A DNA stretch of 21,640 bases from SSC4 sp964642445 (GTDB lineage: Bacteria; Chloroflexota; Anaerolineae; SSC4; Amarolineaceae), in contig CAZXQZ010000055.1 of the NCBI GenBank assembly GCA_964642445.1, forward strand, positions 1 through 21,640, in the 5' to 3' direction. Below the pieces are notes generated by a model. The model searched no databases. It had not been told where the DNA came from and saw only the letters and a program-made list of their open reading frames with translations. Shown in pieces: positions 12,573-21,040 of the stretch. Every line of letters starts with the position of its first letter. Within the stretch, counting starts at the first letter, position 1. Made by a program: the position numbers and the translations under genes.

Positions 12573-13592
12573 GTGATGCAGGTCAATGGCAGACCGGCAG
12601 CGTTCCAAGGACGGGACGACGAAGGGAGTGCACTTTCCTATGCATTTGCCTGGCGACTGGACCCAAGCAGCACAGTAGGCCGTGCCCTGGCCGCGGCCAA
12701 CCAGCGCCTACGTGGCTGCGGGGCCGATACCCCGCGCCTCGATGCCGAATTATTACTGGCCCATGTCCTCGGTAAGGACCGGGTCTATCTGTATGCACAT
12801 GCTGACCATCTGCTCAGCGACGAGGAGCGAACGCGTTACGAGCGGTTGATCGAGCGCCGCCGGCGGCGCGAGCCGGTGGCCTACCTGGTGGGCAGCCGCG
12901 CGTTTTATGGGCTGGATTTTGCCGTCGATTCGCGCGTGCTGATCCCGCGCCCCGAAACCGAGCTGCTCGTCGAAACCGCCATTGCCACCGCCGATGTCAT
13001 GAGCCAGCGGGTCGCCGTTGCTGCCGCCTCCTGGCGTGGCCGGCCCCTACCGTCGGCGTTGGTCGGCATGGCACCACCCCTCGAAGCCGTCACCATGGCC
13101 GACGTCGGAACGGGGTCTGGCGTCATCGCAGTGAGTGTTGCGGTACATTGTCCTTCGGTCTTGGTGTGGGCGAGTGATGTCTCGGCCGGTGCCCTGTCCG
13201 TAGCGCAGCGCAACACCCAGACCCATGGCGTGGCCGACCGGGTTCACCTGATGCAGGGCTTTCTGCTCCGTCCCATTCCACAACCGGTCGACATCATCAC
13301 GGCCAATCTGCCGTACATACCGACCCGCGACATCGACCGCCTGGCACCCGAGGTTGCAATGTACGAGCCACGCCAGGCGCTCGACGGCGGATATTACGGT
13401 CTGCAGCTGATCGGTGAGCTGTTGAATCAAGCACCACACTACTTGCGGCCGGGCGGTGTCGTGCTGCTCGAGATCGGCAGCGACCAGGGCGAAGTGGTGG
13501 TTGGGCTGGCGCAGCGGGCGTTCCCGGATGCCGACGTGCGCCTGGTGCACGATTTCGCCGACCTGGACCGCATGGTCGTCGTGCAGACCTGA
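12573..13592 (+). CDS. prmC: Release factor glutamine methyltransferase
   Basis: About 339 residues. PrmC methylates the GGQ glutamine of release factors using SAM. It has the N-terminal helical release-factor-binding domain (TVGRALAAANQRL and DTPRLDAELLLAHVLG), VAYLVGSRAFYGLDFAVDSRVLIPRPETELLVE at 102-134, SAM motif I ADVGTGSGVIA at 176-186, and the catalytic NPPY-type motif as NLPY at 245-248. Between the PRPETELL block and motif I there is an extra segment of about 30 residues (142-170) with few charged residues, absent in E. coli PrmC (277 aa), and the N-terminus is about 30 residues longer. It directly follows prfA, its substrate. Stop overlaps the next start by one base. Confidence 0.92.
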   Translation: MMQVNGRPAAFQGRDDEGSALSYAFAWRLDPSSTVGRALAAANQRLRGCGADTPRLDAELLLAHVLGKDRVYLYAHADHLLSDEERTRYERLIERRRRREPVAYLVGSRAFYGLDFAVDSRVLIPRPETELLVETAIATADVMSQRVAVAAASWRGRPLPSALVGMAPPLEAVTMADVGTGSGVIAVSVAVHCPSVLVWASDVSAGALSVAQRNTQTHGVADRVHLMQGFLLRPIPQPVDIITANLPYIPTRDIDRLAPEVAMYEPRQALDGGYYGLQLIGELLNQAPHYLRPGGVVLLEIGSDQGEVVVGLAQRAFPDADVRLVHDFADLDRMVVVQT

Positions 13593-14386
13593 TGATTCGA
13601 CTGGTGGCACTCGACGTCGACGGTACCCTGGTCGACACCGACATGGCCGTGTCGCCGCGCCTGCGGCAGGCGATTGCCGATGCCCAGGCCCAGGGGGTCA
13701 TTTTCACCCTGGCAACGGGTCGCGGCCCGCGCTCGATCGCTCCGTTCGTGCACGAACTCGGCTTTTCGGCCCCCCAGATCTGTTACCAGGGCGGCTTGAT
13801 CTACGACGTGCAGCGCTCGCAGGTGCTGCACCGTGCGACCCTGTCGCCGCTCATCGTGCGCGAGGCGGTGCAGTGGGCCCAGCACGAAGACTACGATATC
13901 TCGGTGTACATCGATGGCCAGGTGTACCTGGAACGGCTGCGTCACCCGCGTGTGTTCTACGACCGTTGGTTTGGCCTGCCGATCCGCCTGGTGCCCGATT
14001 TGGCTGCGGCTGTGACCCATGACCCGGAAAAAGTGCTCTTTACGGCGGAGCCACCGGTGGCCGACAAGATTCACGCGGGCCTGACGCAGCGCTTTGCCGA
14101 TCGTGTGCAGGTTATGCGCACGCACGAGTTGTTCGTCGAGCTGGTGCCCAACGGCAGTTCGAAAGGACACGCGCTGGCCTGGTTGGCCCAAGAATACAGC
14201 ATCGACCGGCAGCAGGTCATGGCGGTGGGTGATTCAGAAAATGACTTGAGCATGGTGGCCTGGGCTGGTCTGGGTGTGGCGATGGGTAATGCCGTGGCAG
14301 ACGTCAAAGCTGCGGCCGATTGGATTGCCCCGCCGGTGGCGGCAGATGGTGCGGCGGTTGCCCTGGAGCGTTTTGTTCTGCGGTAG
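13592..14386 (+). CDS. Cof-type HAD-superfamily phosphatase
   Basis: A 264-residue HAD hydrolase of the Cof/YidA group (type IIB cap). Motif I is DVDGT with nucleophile Asp8 and acid/base Asp10; motif II is TLATGRG near 39-45; motif III lysine is Lys191 in SSKGHALAWL; motif IV is GDSENDLSM starting at 213. Such enzymes dephosphorylate small phosphometabolites, including sugar phosphates and, in some members, flavin or pyridoxal phosphate. The substrate is not predictable here. The ATG overlaps the prmC stop (ATGA), so the genes are translationally coupled. It sits between prmC and the t6A gene. Confidence 0.9.
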   Translation: MIRLVALDVDGTLVDTDMAVSPRLRQAIADAQAQGVIFTLATGRGPRSIAPFVHELGFSAPQICYQGGLIYDVQRSQVLHRATLSPLIVREAVQWAQHEDYDISVYIDGQVYLERLRHPRVFYDRWFGLPIRLVPDLAAAVTHDPEKVLFTAEPPVADKIHAGLTQRFADRVQVMRTHELFVELVPNGSSKGHALAWLAQEYSIDRQQVMAVGDSENDLSMVAWAGLGVAMGNAVADVKAAADWIAPPVAADGAAVALERFVLR

Positions 14387-14392
14387 GATCGT

Positions 14393-15031
14393 ATGCGACG
14401 AACGGAAATCCTGCGGGTGGATGCGCCCGGTGCGTTGAACCAGGCAGTGGCCGTACTGCGTGCGGGCGGCCTGGTGGCATTTCCCACCGACACCGTCTAC
14501 GGTGTGGGTGCCGATGCCGCGCACGAGGCGGCCGTCAGCCAGTTGTATGCCGCCAAGGTGCGCCCCGAAGGTAAGGCCATCCCGCTGCTGCTGGCTGATC
14601 CGGGCGACCTCGATCCCCTGGCCACGAACCTGCCCCCGGTCACCGAACGCCTGATGGCCGCCTTCTGGCCCGGTGCGCTGACCCTGGTCGTCTGGCGCAG
14701 CCGTGCGGTGAGCGATCGCGTTGCCGCGGGTGGACCCACCGTTGCCGTACGCCTGCCGGATCACGTCGTGCCGCGTGCGTTGGCGCGGTCCCTGGGCGGT
14801 GTCCTGGCGGCGACCAGCGCGAATATTTCGGGCGCGCAGGAGGCAACGACCGCGCGTGAGGTGCTGGCACAACTGTCCGGGCGCGTCGACCTGGTGCTGG
14901 ACGGCGGCACCTGCGCCGGGGGTACGGCGTCGACGGTGCTCGACGTGACGACAAATCCGCCGACGATCGTGCGGGCCGGGGCCCTCGATGTGGACCTGCT
15001 GCGGCGTATCCTGGACCGTCCCGACCGCTGA
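14393..15031 (+). CDS. tsaC: L-threonylcarbamoyladenylate synthase (TsaC/Sua5, YrdC domain)
   Basis: A 212-residue single YrdC-domain protein. Conserved elements: GGLVAFPTDTVYGVGADA at about 25-42, the KVRPEGKAIPLLL loop with basic ATP/bicarbonate-binding residues, FWPGALTLVV, TVAVRLPDH and the serine-rich ATSANISGAQ. It makes threonylcarbamoyl-AMP from threonine, bicarbonate and ATP, the first step of t6A37 tRNA modification. There is no C-terminal Sua5 domain (Sua5 proteins are about 340 residues), so it is of the short TsaC type. AGGA (14385-14388) overlaps the stop of the HAD gene and lies four bases before the ATG. The prfA-prmC-tsaC neighbourhood resembles that of many bacteria, including Bacillus ywlC. 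Confidence 0.93.
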   Translation: MRRTEILRVDAPGALNQAVAVLRAGGLVAFPTDTVYGVGADAAHEAAVSQLYAAKVRPEGKAIPLLLADPGDLDPLATNLPPVTERLMAAFWPGALTLVVWRSRAVSDRVAAGGPTVAVRLPDHVVPRALARSLGGVLAATSANISGAQEATTAREVLAQLSGRVDLVLDGGTCAGGTASTVLDVTTNPPTIVRAGALDVDLLRRILDRPDR

Positions 15032-16197
15032 TGTCGACGCCCGTGATCGGCATCGATGCCAGCCGGGCCCTGCGCGCCGGCAGTCAGCGCACCGGCACCG
15101 AATTGTACTCGCGGCAGCTGATTCGCTACCTGGCGCCGCTGCTGACCCGGCGTAAGCCGCCCCCGCGGCTGCGCCTGTACAGCGATGCTCCGCCCGATCC
15201 CAACCTTGACCTGGCCGCAGTAAGTTGGCGCGTCATGCGCTTCCCGCGCCTGTGGACACACGTGCGGCTCAGCGCCGAGATGCTGCTGCACCCACCCGAC
15301 ATCTTGTTCGTGCCAGCGCACGTCCTGCCGCTCTGGCACCCGGCGCGCAGCCTGGTGACTGTGCATGACCTTGGGTACCTGGTCTTTCCCGATGCCCATC
15401 CGCCGCGGCAGCGCCGCTACCTGGACTGGTCTACCCGCTGGAACGCACGGGTGGCCACCCGTGTATTGGCCGATTCCCACGCAACGGCGAATGACCTGGT
15501 GAACCGCCTGGGTACCCCGCGCGACAAGATCCGTGTCGTCTATCCTGGCTTCGAGCCCGACCACGGCCCGCTGACTCCTTCACCAGCGGTTGAGGTCTTG
15601 CGGCGTTACGAAATCTGTCCGCCGTACGTCTTGTACATAGGTACCCTGCAGCCGCGCAAAAACCTGGTGCGCCTGGCCCACGCGTTTGCACAGGTGCTGG
15701 CTACCTGGCAACAACCTGGCCCGCGTCCCCAACTGGTTCTGGCTGGGCGAACGGGCTGGCTGGCAGAGACCGTGCTGGCCGGGGTGGCACAGGCTGGCCT
15801 GGGCGAGGCGCTGCGTATGACCGGGTACGTGCCGGCGGCCGATCTCCCGGTGCTGCTGGCGAACGCTTCACTGTTGGCGTTCCCATCGCTGTACGAAGGT
15901 TTCGGCTTTCCGATTCTCGAAGCCCAGGCAGTCGGGGTGCCGGTGTTGACCTCGAACACGTCGTCCTGCCCCGAGGTGGCGGGCAGCGCTGCGCTCCTGG
16001 TCGATCCGCTGGACACAGCGGGTATCACCGCTGGCCTGCGCCGTCTGCTGGACGACGAGACCCTGCGTACCAGCCTGGTGCAGCAGGGCTACGATAACCT
16101 GCGGCGTTTTGCGTGGGAACGGGCGGCACAGCAGGTGGTGGACGTGTTGGATGAACTTCTTCTTGAGCCGCGACAGGGAGCTGGTCCGGCGCATTGA
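15031..16197 (+). CDS. GT4-family glycosyltransferase
   Basis: A 388-residue GT-B fold glycosyltransferase. The N-terminal acceptor domain starts IGIDASRALRAGSQRTGTELYSRQL, with VTVHDLGYLVFPDAHPP in the middle; the C-terminal nucleotide-sugar domain has YVLYIGTLQPRKNLVRLAHAF and the EX7E motif (Glu289 to Glu297 in EGFGFPILE), typical of family 4 retaining enzymes. It probably transfers a sugar such as mannose in the making of an envelope polysaccharide or glycolipid. Donor and acceptor are unknown. The ATG overlaps the stop of tsaC by one base (ATGA). This is the first gene of the envelope part of the block. Confidence 0.9.
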   Translation: MSTPVIGIDASRALRAGSQRTGTELYSRQLIRYLAPLLTRRKPPPRLRLYSDAPPDPNLDLAAVSWRVMRFPRLWTHVRLSAEMLLHPPDILFVPAHVLPLWHPARSLVTVHDLGYLVFPDAHPPRQRRYLDWSTRWNARVATRVLADSHATANDLVNRLGTPRDKIRVVYPGFEPDHGPLTPSPAVEVLRRYEICPPYVLYIGTLQPRKNLVRLAHAFAQVLATWQQPGPRPQLVLAGRTGWLAETVLAGVAQAGLGEALRMTGYVPAADLPVLLANASLLAFPSLYEGFGFPILEAQAVGVPVLTSNTSSCPEVAGSAALLVDPLDTAGITAGLRRLLDDETLRTSLVQQGYDNLRRFAWERAAQQVVDVLDELLLEPRQGAGPAH

Positions 16198-16235
16198 ACG
16201 CGGCGCAGAATCTGCTCAGGCAGTGGGATGATGAC

Positions 16236-17021
16236 ATGACAAACTCGACCGGTAGTATCGCCTTCGATCGGGCGGCCGAATTTTACGACCGTACACGCAG
16301 CCTCGCGCCAGAAGATGCCGAGGCGCTGACCGAAGCCCTGCTGCGCGAGACCGCGGCCACGACGGCGTCGCCCATCCTCGAACTGGGCATCGGTACCGGG
16401 CGCATCACAGGACCGCTCATCCAGCGCGGCCTGCACATCACCGGCATCGACCTGGCACGTCCCATGCTCGATGTGCTGCGTCAGAATCACGGACGCGTAC
16501 CCGTGGCGATTGGTGACGTCACCCATCTGCCGTTTGCCGACCGTACTTTCGACGTCGTGCTGGCGTTTCACGTGCTGCACCTGGTGCCGACCTGGCAGGA
16601 CGTGCTGGGCGAGGTAGCGCGCGTCGTGCGTCCGGGGGGCTGTTTTGTGCACAGCACGCACTGGCGTAATGCCGACTCGGCCAACATGCGTCTGCGCCAG
16701 GCGTGGCGGCAGATGCTGTTGGCACGCGGTGTCGACGTGTCGCGCCCCGGGACGCGCGACGAGGACCAGATTGGCGCCGTATTGGCTGGGTTGGGTGCGC
16801 AGGGACAGCCGGTCGAGGTTGCGCACGGGGTGCAGACTACCACCGTACGTGAAATCCTGGAGCACATGGCGGCGCGTACCTGGTCAGATACCTGGCTGGT
16901 GCCGGACGAGCTGTTCCCGCAGGCGTTAGCCGAGCTGACACAGTGGGCGGTCAAGGAGTTCGACCTGGACGCAGTGCAGGCCGAGGAGTACCGCCTCGGT
17001 TTTGCCATTTACCGGTGGTGA
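16236..17021 (+). CDS. SAM-dependent class I methyltransferase
   Basis: A 261-residue Methyltransf_11-type enzyme. SAM motif I is ILELGIGTGRITGPL at 47-61, followed by GIDLARPMLDVLR (motif post-I) and the VLRPGG-like strand VVRPGGCFVHSTHW. The start at ATG 16236 (MTNSTGSIAFDRAAEFYD) fits the family pattern in which the AxxYD segment comes near the N-terminus; an alternative TTG at 16194 would overlap the glycosyltransferase stop and add 14 residues. The weak site GGGATG precedes it. The substrate is unknown: small molecule, lipid quinone or glycan methylation are all possible; the neighbours favour a glycan role. Confidence 0.85.
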   Translation: MTNSTGSIAFDRAAEFYDRTRSLAPEDAEALTEALLRETAATTASPILELGIGTGRITGPLIQRGLHITGIDLARPMLDVLRQNHGRVPVAIGDVTHLPFADRTFDVVLAFHVLHLVPTWQDVLGEVARVVRPGGCFVHSTHWRNADSANMRLRQAWRQMLLARGVDVSRPGTRDEDQIGAVLAGLGAQGQPVEVAHGVQTTTVREILEHMAARTWSDTWLVPDELFPQALAELTQWAVKEFDLDAVQAEEYRLGFAIYRW

Positions 17022-17030
17022 GGACGAGCC

Positions 17031-17771
17031 GTGCAGTCACTGGAAATCCTGGGTGTGCGCGTCGACGTGTTGACCTGGGAGATGTTCGACGCCTGCGTGG
17101 CTGAGTTTGTGGGCAGCGGTCGACCGCACCAGGCGGTTACCGTCAACCCGGAATTCATGATGGCTGCGCAGCACAATGCCAGTTTCCGCCAGGTGCTGAA
17201 CCGGTCCGACCTGGCGCTGGCCGATGGCTGGGGCGTGCAGGCGGCGGCGCGCCTGTTGGGGCAGCGCCTGCCGGCACGCGTGACGGGGGCGGATGGTGTG
17301 CCGCGGCTGGCGGGCCTGGCAGCTGCACGGGGTTGGCGTCTCTTTCTGCTCGGTGCTGCACCGGGGGTGGCTGCCCGCGCAGGACAGATCATGCAGGCAC
17401 AGTATCCGGCCTTGCAGGTTGTGGGCACGTATGCCGGCAGTCCCAACCCGGTTGACGAGGATGTGATCGTGCCGCAGGTCCTGGCTGCGCAGCCCGATAT
17501 CCTGTTTGTGGCGTACGGCGCGCCGGCGCAGGATCTGTGGATTGCGCGCAACCAGGACCGGCTGCGCATACCCTTTGCGATGGGGGTCGGGGGAGCGCTC
17601 GATTTTGTCGCCGGCGTGCGCCAACGTGCGCCGCGTTGGGTGCAGGACGTGCACCTGGAATGGCTGTACCGTTTGTGGCAGGAGCCGTGGCGCTGGCGGC
17701 GCCAGCTGGCGCTGCCGCGTTTTGCCCTGGCTGTGCTGGGCCAGGCCTGGCATCAGCGCAACCGGCGCTGA
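17031..17771 (+). CDS. WecG/TagA/CpsF-family glycosyltransferase (GT26)
   Basis: A 246-residue member of the GT26 family, which adds ManNAc or ManNAcA (TagA, WecG) to lipid-linked GlcNAc during wall teichoic acid or enterobacterial common antigen synthesis. The VTVNPEF segment (Thr37, Asn39) and ALADGWGVQ with Asp65 correspond in number and context to the substrate-binding and proposed catalytic residues of TagA from Thermoanaerobacter. Later segments FLLGAAPGVAARAG, DILFVAYGAPAQDLWI and MGVGGALDFVAG are typical. GTG start with GAGGA (17020-17024) six bases ahead. A lipid-linked glycan is a likely product class; the exact sugar is unknown. Confidence 0.9.
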   Translation: MQSLEILGVRVDVLTWEMFDACVAEFVGSGRPHQAVTVNPEFMMAAQHNASFRQVLNRSDLALADGWGVQAAARLLGQRLPARVTGADGVPRLAGLAAARGWRLFLLGAAPGVAARAGQIMQAQYPALQVVGTYAGSPNPVDEDVIVPQVLAAQPDILFVAYGAPAQDLWIARNQDRLRIPFAMGVGGALDFVAGVRQRAPRWVQDVHLEWLYRLWQEPWRWRRQLALPRFALAVLGQAWHQRNRR

Positions 17772-17797
17772 GGTGAATTGATCCTGGAGAGACGCCG

Positions 17798-18820
17798 TTG
17801 AGTGCAGCAGAGATATCGGCCCTGGTGGCGCGCCTGGCCGGCCAGCGCATCCTGGTGGTAGGCGACCTGTGCCTGGACGAATACGTCATCGGCACGGCCG
17901 CGCGCCTCAGCCGTGAAGCACCCGTGCCGGTGCTGGAGTGGCGCGAGCGTCGGGTACTGCCAGGTGCGGCGGCCAATCCGGCACACAATGTCGTGGCCTT
18001 GGGGTCACAGGCGATTACGACCGGTGTCATCGGCGAGGATGCGGCCGGCGAGACCCTGCGGTCCGAGCTGGAGCGGCTGGGTATCAGCACGGCCGGGGTG
18101 GTGGTAGACGCGACACGCCCGACGACGACCAAAACGCGGATCGTGGCCCAGGGTGCACAGCGTTTTCCGCAGCACCTGGCGCGCATCGACCGCCTCGACC
18201 AGCGGCCGTACAGCGAGGCGCAGGTGGCACAGCTTTGCCAGCACATTGCGGAACTGGCGCCGGCCGTGGATGCGGTCCTGGTCTCGGACTACCGGGGCGG
18301 CGTGGTCAGCGCCGACGTCGTCGCGGCCATCCAGGACGTGGCACGCGTGCACGGTCTGTTGACGGCGGTCGATTCGCAGGGCGACCTGGGTAAGTTCAAG
18401 GGATTCGGCCTGGTTCGCTGCAATGCAGTGGAGGCTGCGGTGCAGGTGGGATGGCCGCTCGAGACCGACGCCGACAGCGAACGTGCCGTTGTACGCCTGC
18501 AGAAGGAGCTGGTCGTGCAGCGGTTGGTGGTGACGCGCGGCGCAGGCGGCGTGACGATCCTGGAACGCGGGGATGTGGCGCACCACCTGCCGGCGCTCAA
18601 TCGCGAAGAGGTATACGACGTGACCGGCGCGGGTGATACGGTGAGCGCAGTGCTGGTATTGGCGTTGTGTGCGGGTATTGATTTGCGGGCTGCAGCGCAC
18701 ATCGCGATGGCGGCGGCGGGTCTGGTCGTGCGGCGGCTGGGCAACGCGGTCGTCGCACCGGACGAGCTGGTGGGTGCGCTGGCATTGCAGACAGCAGATA
18801 AACGTAGAGAGCAGCCATGA
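17798..18820 (+). CDS. HldE-type heptose-phosphate kinase (RfaE1, PfkB fold)
   Basis: A 340-residue PfkB-family kinase similar to the N-terminal half of HldE, which phosphorylates D-glycero-D-manno-heptose 7-phosphate at C1. Features: LVVGDLCLDEYVIGTAARLSREAPVPVL near 18-45 (an RfaE1-like start), LPGAAANPAHNVVALG near 54-69, and the anion-hole/catalytic GAGD with Asp280. Usual RfaE1 length is about 320-340. TTG start 17798 is supported by GGAGAG (17786-17791). The next gene encodes the matching nucleotidyltransferase, overlapping by four bases, so together they form a split HldE leading to ADP- or GDP/CDP-activated heptose. No GmhA or GmhB is in view. A different sugar kinase role cannot be excluded. 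Confidence 0.85.
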   Translation: MSAAEISALVARLAGQRILVVGDLCLDEYVIGTAARLSREAPVPVLEWRERRVLPGAAANPAHNVVALGSQAITTGVIGEDAAGETLRSELERLGISTAGVVVDATRPTTTKTRIVAQGAQRFPQHLARIDRLDQRPYSEAQVAQLCQHIAELAPAVDAVLVSDYRGGVVSADVVAAIQDVARVHGLLTAVDSQGDLGKFKGFGLVRCNAVEAAVQVGWPLETDADSERAVVRLQKELVVQRLVVTRGAGGVTILERGDVAHHLPALNREEVYDVTGAGDTVSAVLVLALCAGIDLRAAAHIAMAAAGLVVRRLGNAVVAPDELVGALALQTADKRREQP

Positions 18821-19377
18821 AACAAGCATGTGGCGGGAGTGTCGTAGACCTGGCAGAGGCACAGCATCGGGTGGCGGCGTGGCGCGCGGCCGGTCAGCGG
18901 GTTGTATTCAGCAACGGGCATTTCGACCTGCTGCACCTCGGACACGTCGACTACTTGCAGCGGGCGCGGGCACTGGGTGATGCGCTTGTCGTCGGCGTCA
19001 ACAGTGATGCTTCGACGCGCGCCCTCAAAGGACCGCAGCGCCCGCTTGTGCCGGCTTCCGAACGGGCGGCAGTGCTGGCCGCGCTCGCCTGTGTCGACCT
19101 GGTGGTTGTCTTCGACGAACTGACCGCCGATGAACTGGTGCGTGTGCTGAGGCCGGGCATTTACGTCAAAGGTGGCGACTGGGACCCCGCCGGCGATGTG
19201 GCGCGTACGCTGCCGGCGGACCGTGCACCCAGCGAACCGCCCGAGGCGCGGGTCGTGCGAGCTTACGGTGGCGAGATCCATTACCTGCCCTACCTGGCGG
19301 ACCATTCGACCAGTGCGTTGATTCGTACCATCGTAGCGCGTTACGGGGCACCCATGCCAACTGCAGAAGCGACCTGA
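18817..19377 (+). CDS. HldE-type nucleotidyltransferase (RfaE2)
   Basis: A 186-residue cytidylyltransferase-fold protein similar to the C-terminal half of HldE. The nucleotide-binding signature NGHFDLLHLGH is at 33-43 with HxGH as HLGH (40-43), followed by YLQRARALGDALVVGVNSDAS, and YVKGGDW later. It would join heptose 1-phosphate to a nucleotide, normally ADP. It is a little longer than most RfaE2 (about 160 residues), with additional residues at both ends. ATG 18817 overlaps the kinase stop codon (ATGA), showing tight coupling. The C-terminal DHSTSALIRTIVARYG is the usual ending for this family. Confidence 0.88.
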   Translation: MKQACGGSVVDLAEAQHRVAAWRAAGQRVVFSNGHFDLLHLGHVDYLQRARALGDALVVGVNSDASTRALKGPQRPLVPASERAAVLAALACVDLVVVFDELTADELVRVLRPGIYVKGGDWDPAGDVARTLPADRAPSEPPEARVVRAYGGEIHYLPYLADHSTSALIRTIVARYGAPMPTAEAT

Positions 19378-19399
19378 AAGACGACGGAAAGCCTGTCAC

Positions 19400-21040
19400 G
19401 TGAACACCGCCCGCACAGATCTTGATCCCACCCATTCCCCGGCCGCGCCGGTCGATCCACCGGCGGTGGCGGTCGATCCGGCCATGGCGGCGACCCCCGC
19501 AGCCGGGGGTGGCGTCGCGCGCTCGGCGGGCATCCTGGCCATCGGCAACATCCTCAGCCGCACGTTGGGGCTGCTGCGCGAGACGATCATCTCCTACCTG
19601 TTTGGTGCTTCCGGCGAGCTGAGCGCGTTCATCCTGGCGGCGCGCGTGCCTACCATGATTTACGACTTCCTGGTGGGCGGTTTGTTGAGTGCGGCCCTGG
19701 TGCCGGTGTTCAGCGACTACGCCCGGCCGGAGCGGCGCGCTGAGCTGTGGCGGGTGGTTAGTGCTGTGCTGTGTGTCGTCGGGCTGGGCATGGCGATCCT
19801 GATGCTGCTGCTGGAGGTCTTTGCCTGGCCGGTGGCGCGCCTGATCGGTGGCGGCTTCGACGATGACTTGCTGGCCGTTGTAGCCACCTCACTGCGCATC
19901 ATGGGTCCGGCGGTGTTCTTTTTTGGCCTTTCGGGCATCGTGACCGGCCTGCTGTATGCCATGAAATCGTTTACGTTTCCGGCGATGGCGGCTGCGGTCT
20001 TCAACCTGGGCATCGTCTTTTGTGCGCCGTTGCTCACGCCCTGGGTGGGCATCTACAGCCTGCCCATTGGCGTCACCGTGGGCAGCCTGGGGCAGCTGCT
20101 GCTCCTGCTGCCAGCTCTGCGGCGGACCGGCGTCAGGCTGCGGCTGGTGTGGGAGCATCCTGCGCTGCGGCGTATTTTGCTGCTGTACATCCCGGTGAGT
20201 GTCAGTCTGCTGGTGGGCCAGTTCCAGGTGTTGGTCGACGCCAACCTGGTTTCGCGTACCGGACCGGAGAGTGCGTCCTGGATGCGTTACGCCACCACGC
20301 TCATTCAGTTTCCCCTGGGTCTGGTGCCGGTGGCGGTGTCGCTGGCAGCACTGCCAACGCTGTCGCAGCACGCGGCGGCGGGTCGCTGGCCCGACTACCG
20401 CACCACCTTCGCCCGGGGTATGCGCCTGGTGCTGGTTCTGCTCGTCCCATCGATCATTGGTTTATACATCCTGGCCGAACCCATTGTGCGGCTGCTTTTT
20501 CAGCACGGCAACTTCGTGGCGCGCGATACGCTGTGGACGGCGCGGGCGCTGTATCTCTACCTGTTGGGGCTGGGGTTTGCCGGCGTCGATTTTCTGCTGA
20601 ACTATGCGTTTTACGCCCGGCAGGATACGCGCACGCCGGCGGTCGTGGGCATTCTGGCAGTGGGTGTCTACCTGGTGGTGGCCCTGGTTTTGATTGAACC
20701 CTTCGGATTTTTGGGGTTGGTGTTGGCCGATTCAGCCAAACACATCGGGCATGCTTGTGTGATGTGGGTGTTGATGATTCGCCGCGTGGGTTCGTTACGT
20801 GGTCAGGGAATTCGAGGCACGTTGTGGAAAAGTGCGCTGGCCAGTGGCCTGATGGCCATTGTCCTGTGGCTGACCACGCAGTGGCTCGTCGTCAGCCTTC
20901 CAGAGTCGTTCGTCGGTCGCGTGTTGCTCGTGGTGGCCGCCGTGACCATTGGTGGAGCCGTGTATGCGGGCGGGCTGTGGCTGCTGCGGGTCGAAGAGGT
21001 CACGATCATTGCCGGCATGATACGGCGACGACTAATGTGA
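19400..21040 (+). CDS. murJ: Lipid II flippase MurJ
   Basis: A 546-residue polytopic membrane protein of the MurJ/MviN family (MOP superfamily), predicted with about 14 spans. The first conserved block is SAGILAIGNILSRTLGLLRETIISYLFG, followed by SAFILAARVPTMIYDFLVGGLLSAALVPVFSDY; later VGQFQVLVDANLVSR and the ARQDTRTP loop in the C-terminal half are typical. It moves lipid II across the membrane for peptidoglycan synthesis. The GTG start leaves an Ala/Pro-rich 35-residue N-terminal tail before the first helix; a weak GGAAAG site lies nine bases ahead. Placed after glycosyltransferases it could alternatively flip another lipid-linked sugar, but the match is to MurJ. Confidence 0.92.
   Translation: MNTARTDLDPTHSPAAPVDPPAVAVDPAMAATPAAGGGVARSAGILAIGNILSRTLGLLRETIISYLFGASGELSAFILAARVPTMIYDFLVGGLLSAALVPVFSDYARPERRAELWRVVSAVLCVVGLGMAILMLLLEVFAWPVARLIGGGFDDDLLAVVATSLRIMGPAVFFFGLSGIVTGLLYAMKSFTFPAMAAAVFNLGIVFCAPLLTPWVGIYSLPIGVTVGSLGQLLLLLPALRRTGVRLRLVWEHPALRRILLLYIPVSVSLLVGQFQVLVDANLVSRTGPESASWMRYATTLIQFPLGLVPVAVSLAALPTLSQHAAAGRWPDYRTTFARGMRLVLVLLVPSIIGLYILAEPIVRLLFQHGNFVARDTLWTARALYLYLLGLGFAGVDFLLNYAFYARQDTRTPAVVGILAVGVYLVVALVLIEPFGFLGLVLADSAKHIGHACVMWVLMIRRVGSLRGQGIRGTLWKSALASGLMAIVLWLTTQWLVVSLPESFVGRVLLVVAAVTIGGAVYAGGLWLLRVEEVTIIAGMIRRRLM

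Noticed and set aside
18289..19305. Minus-strand open frame of 338 codons opposite the HldE-type genes
   Set aside because: Covers two clear genes in antisense with no motif of its own.
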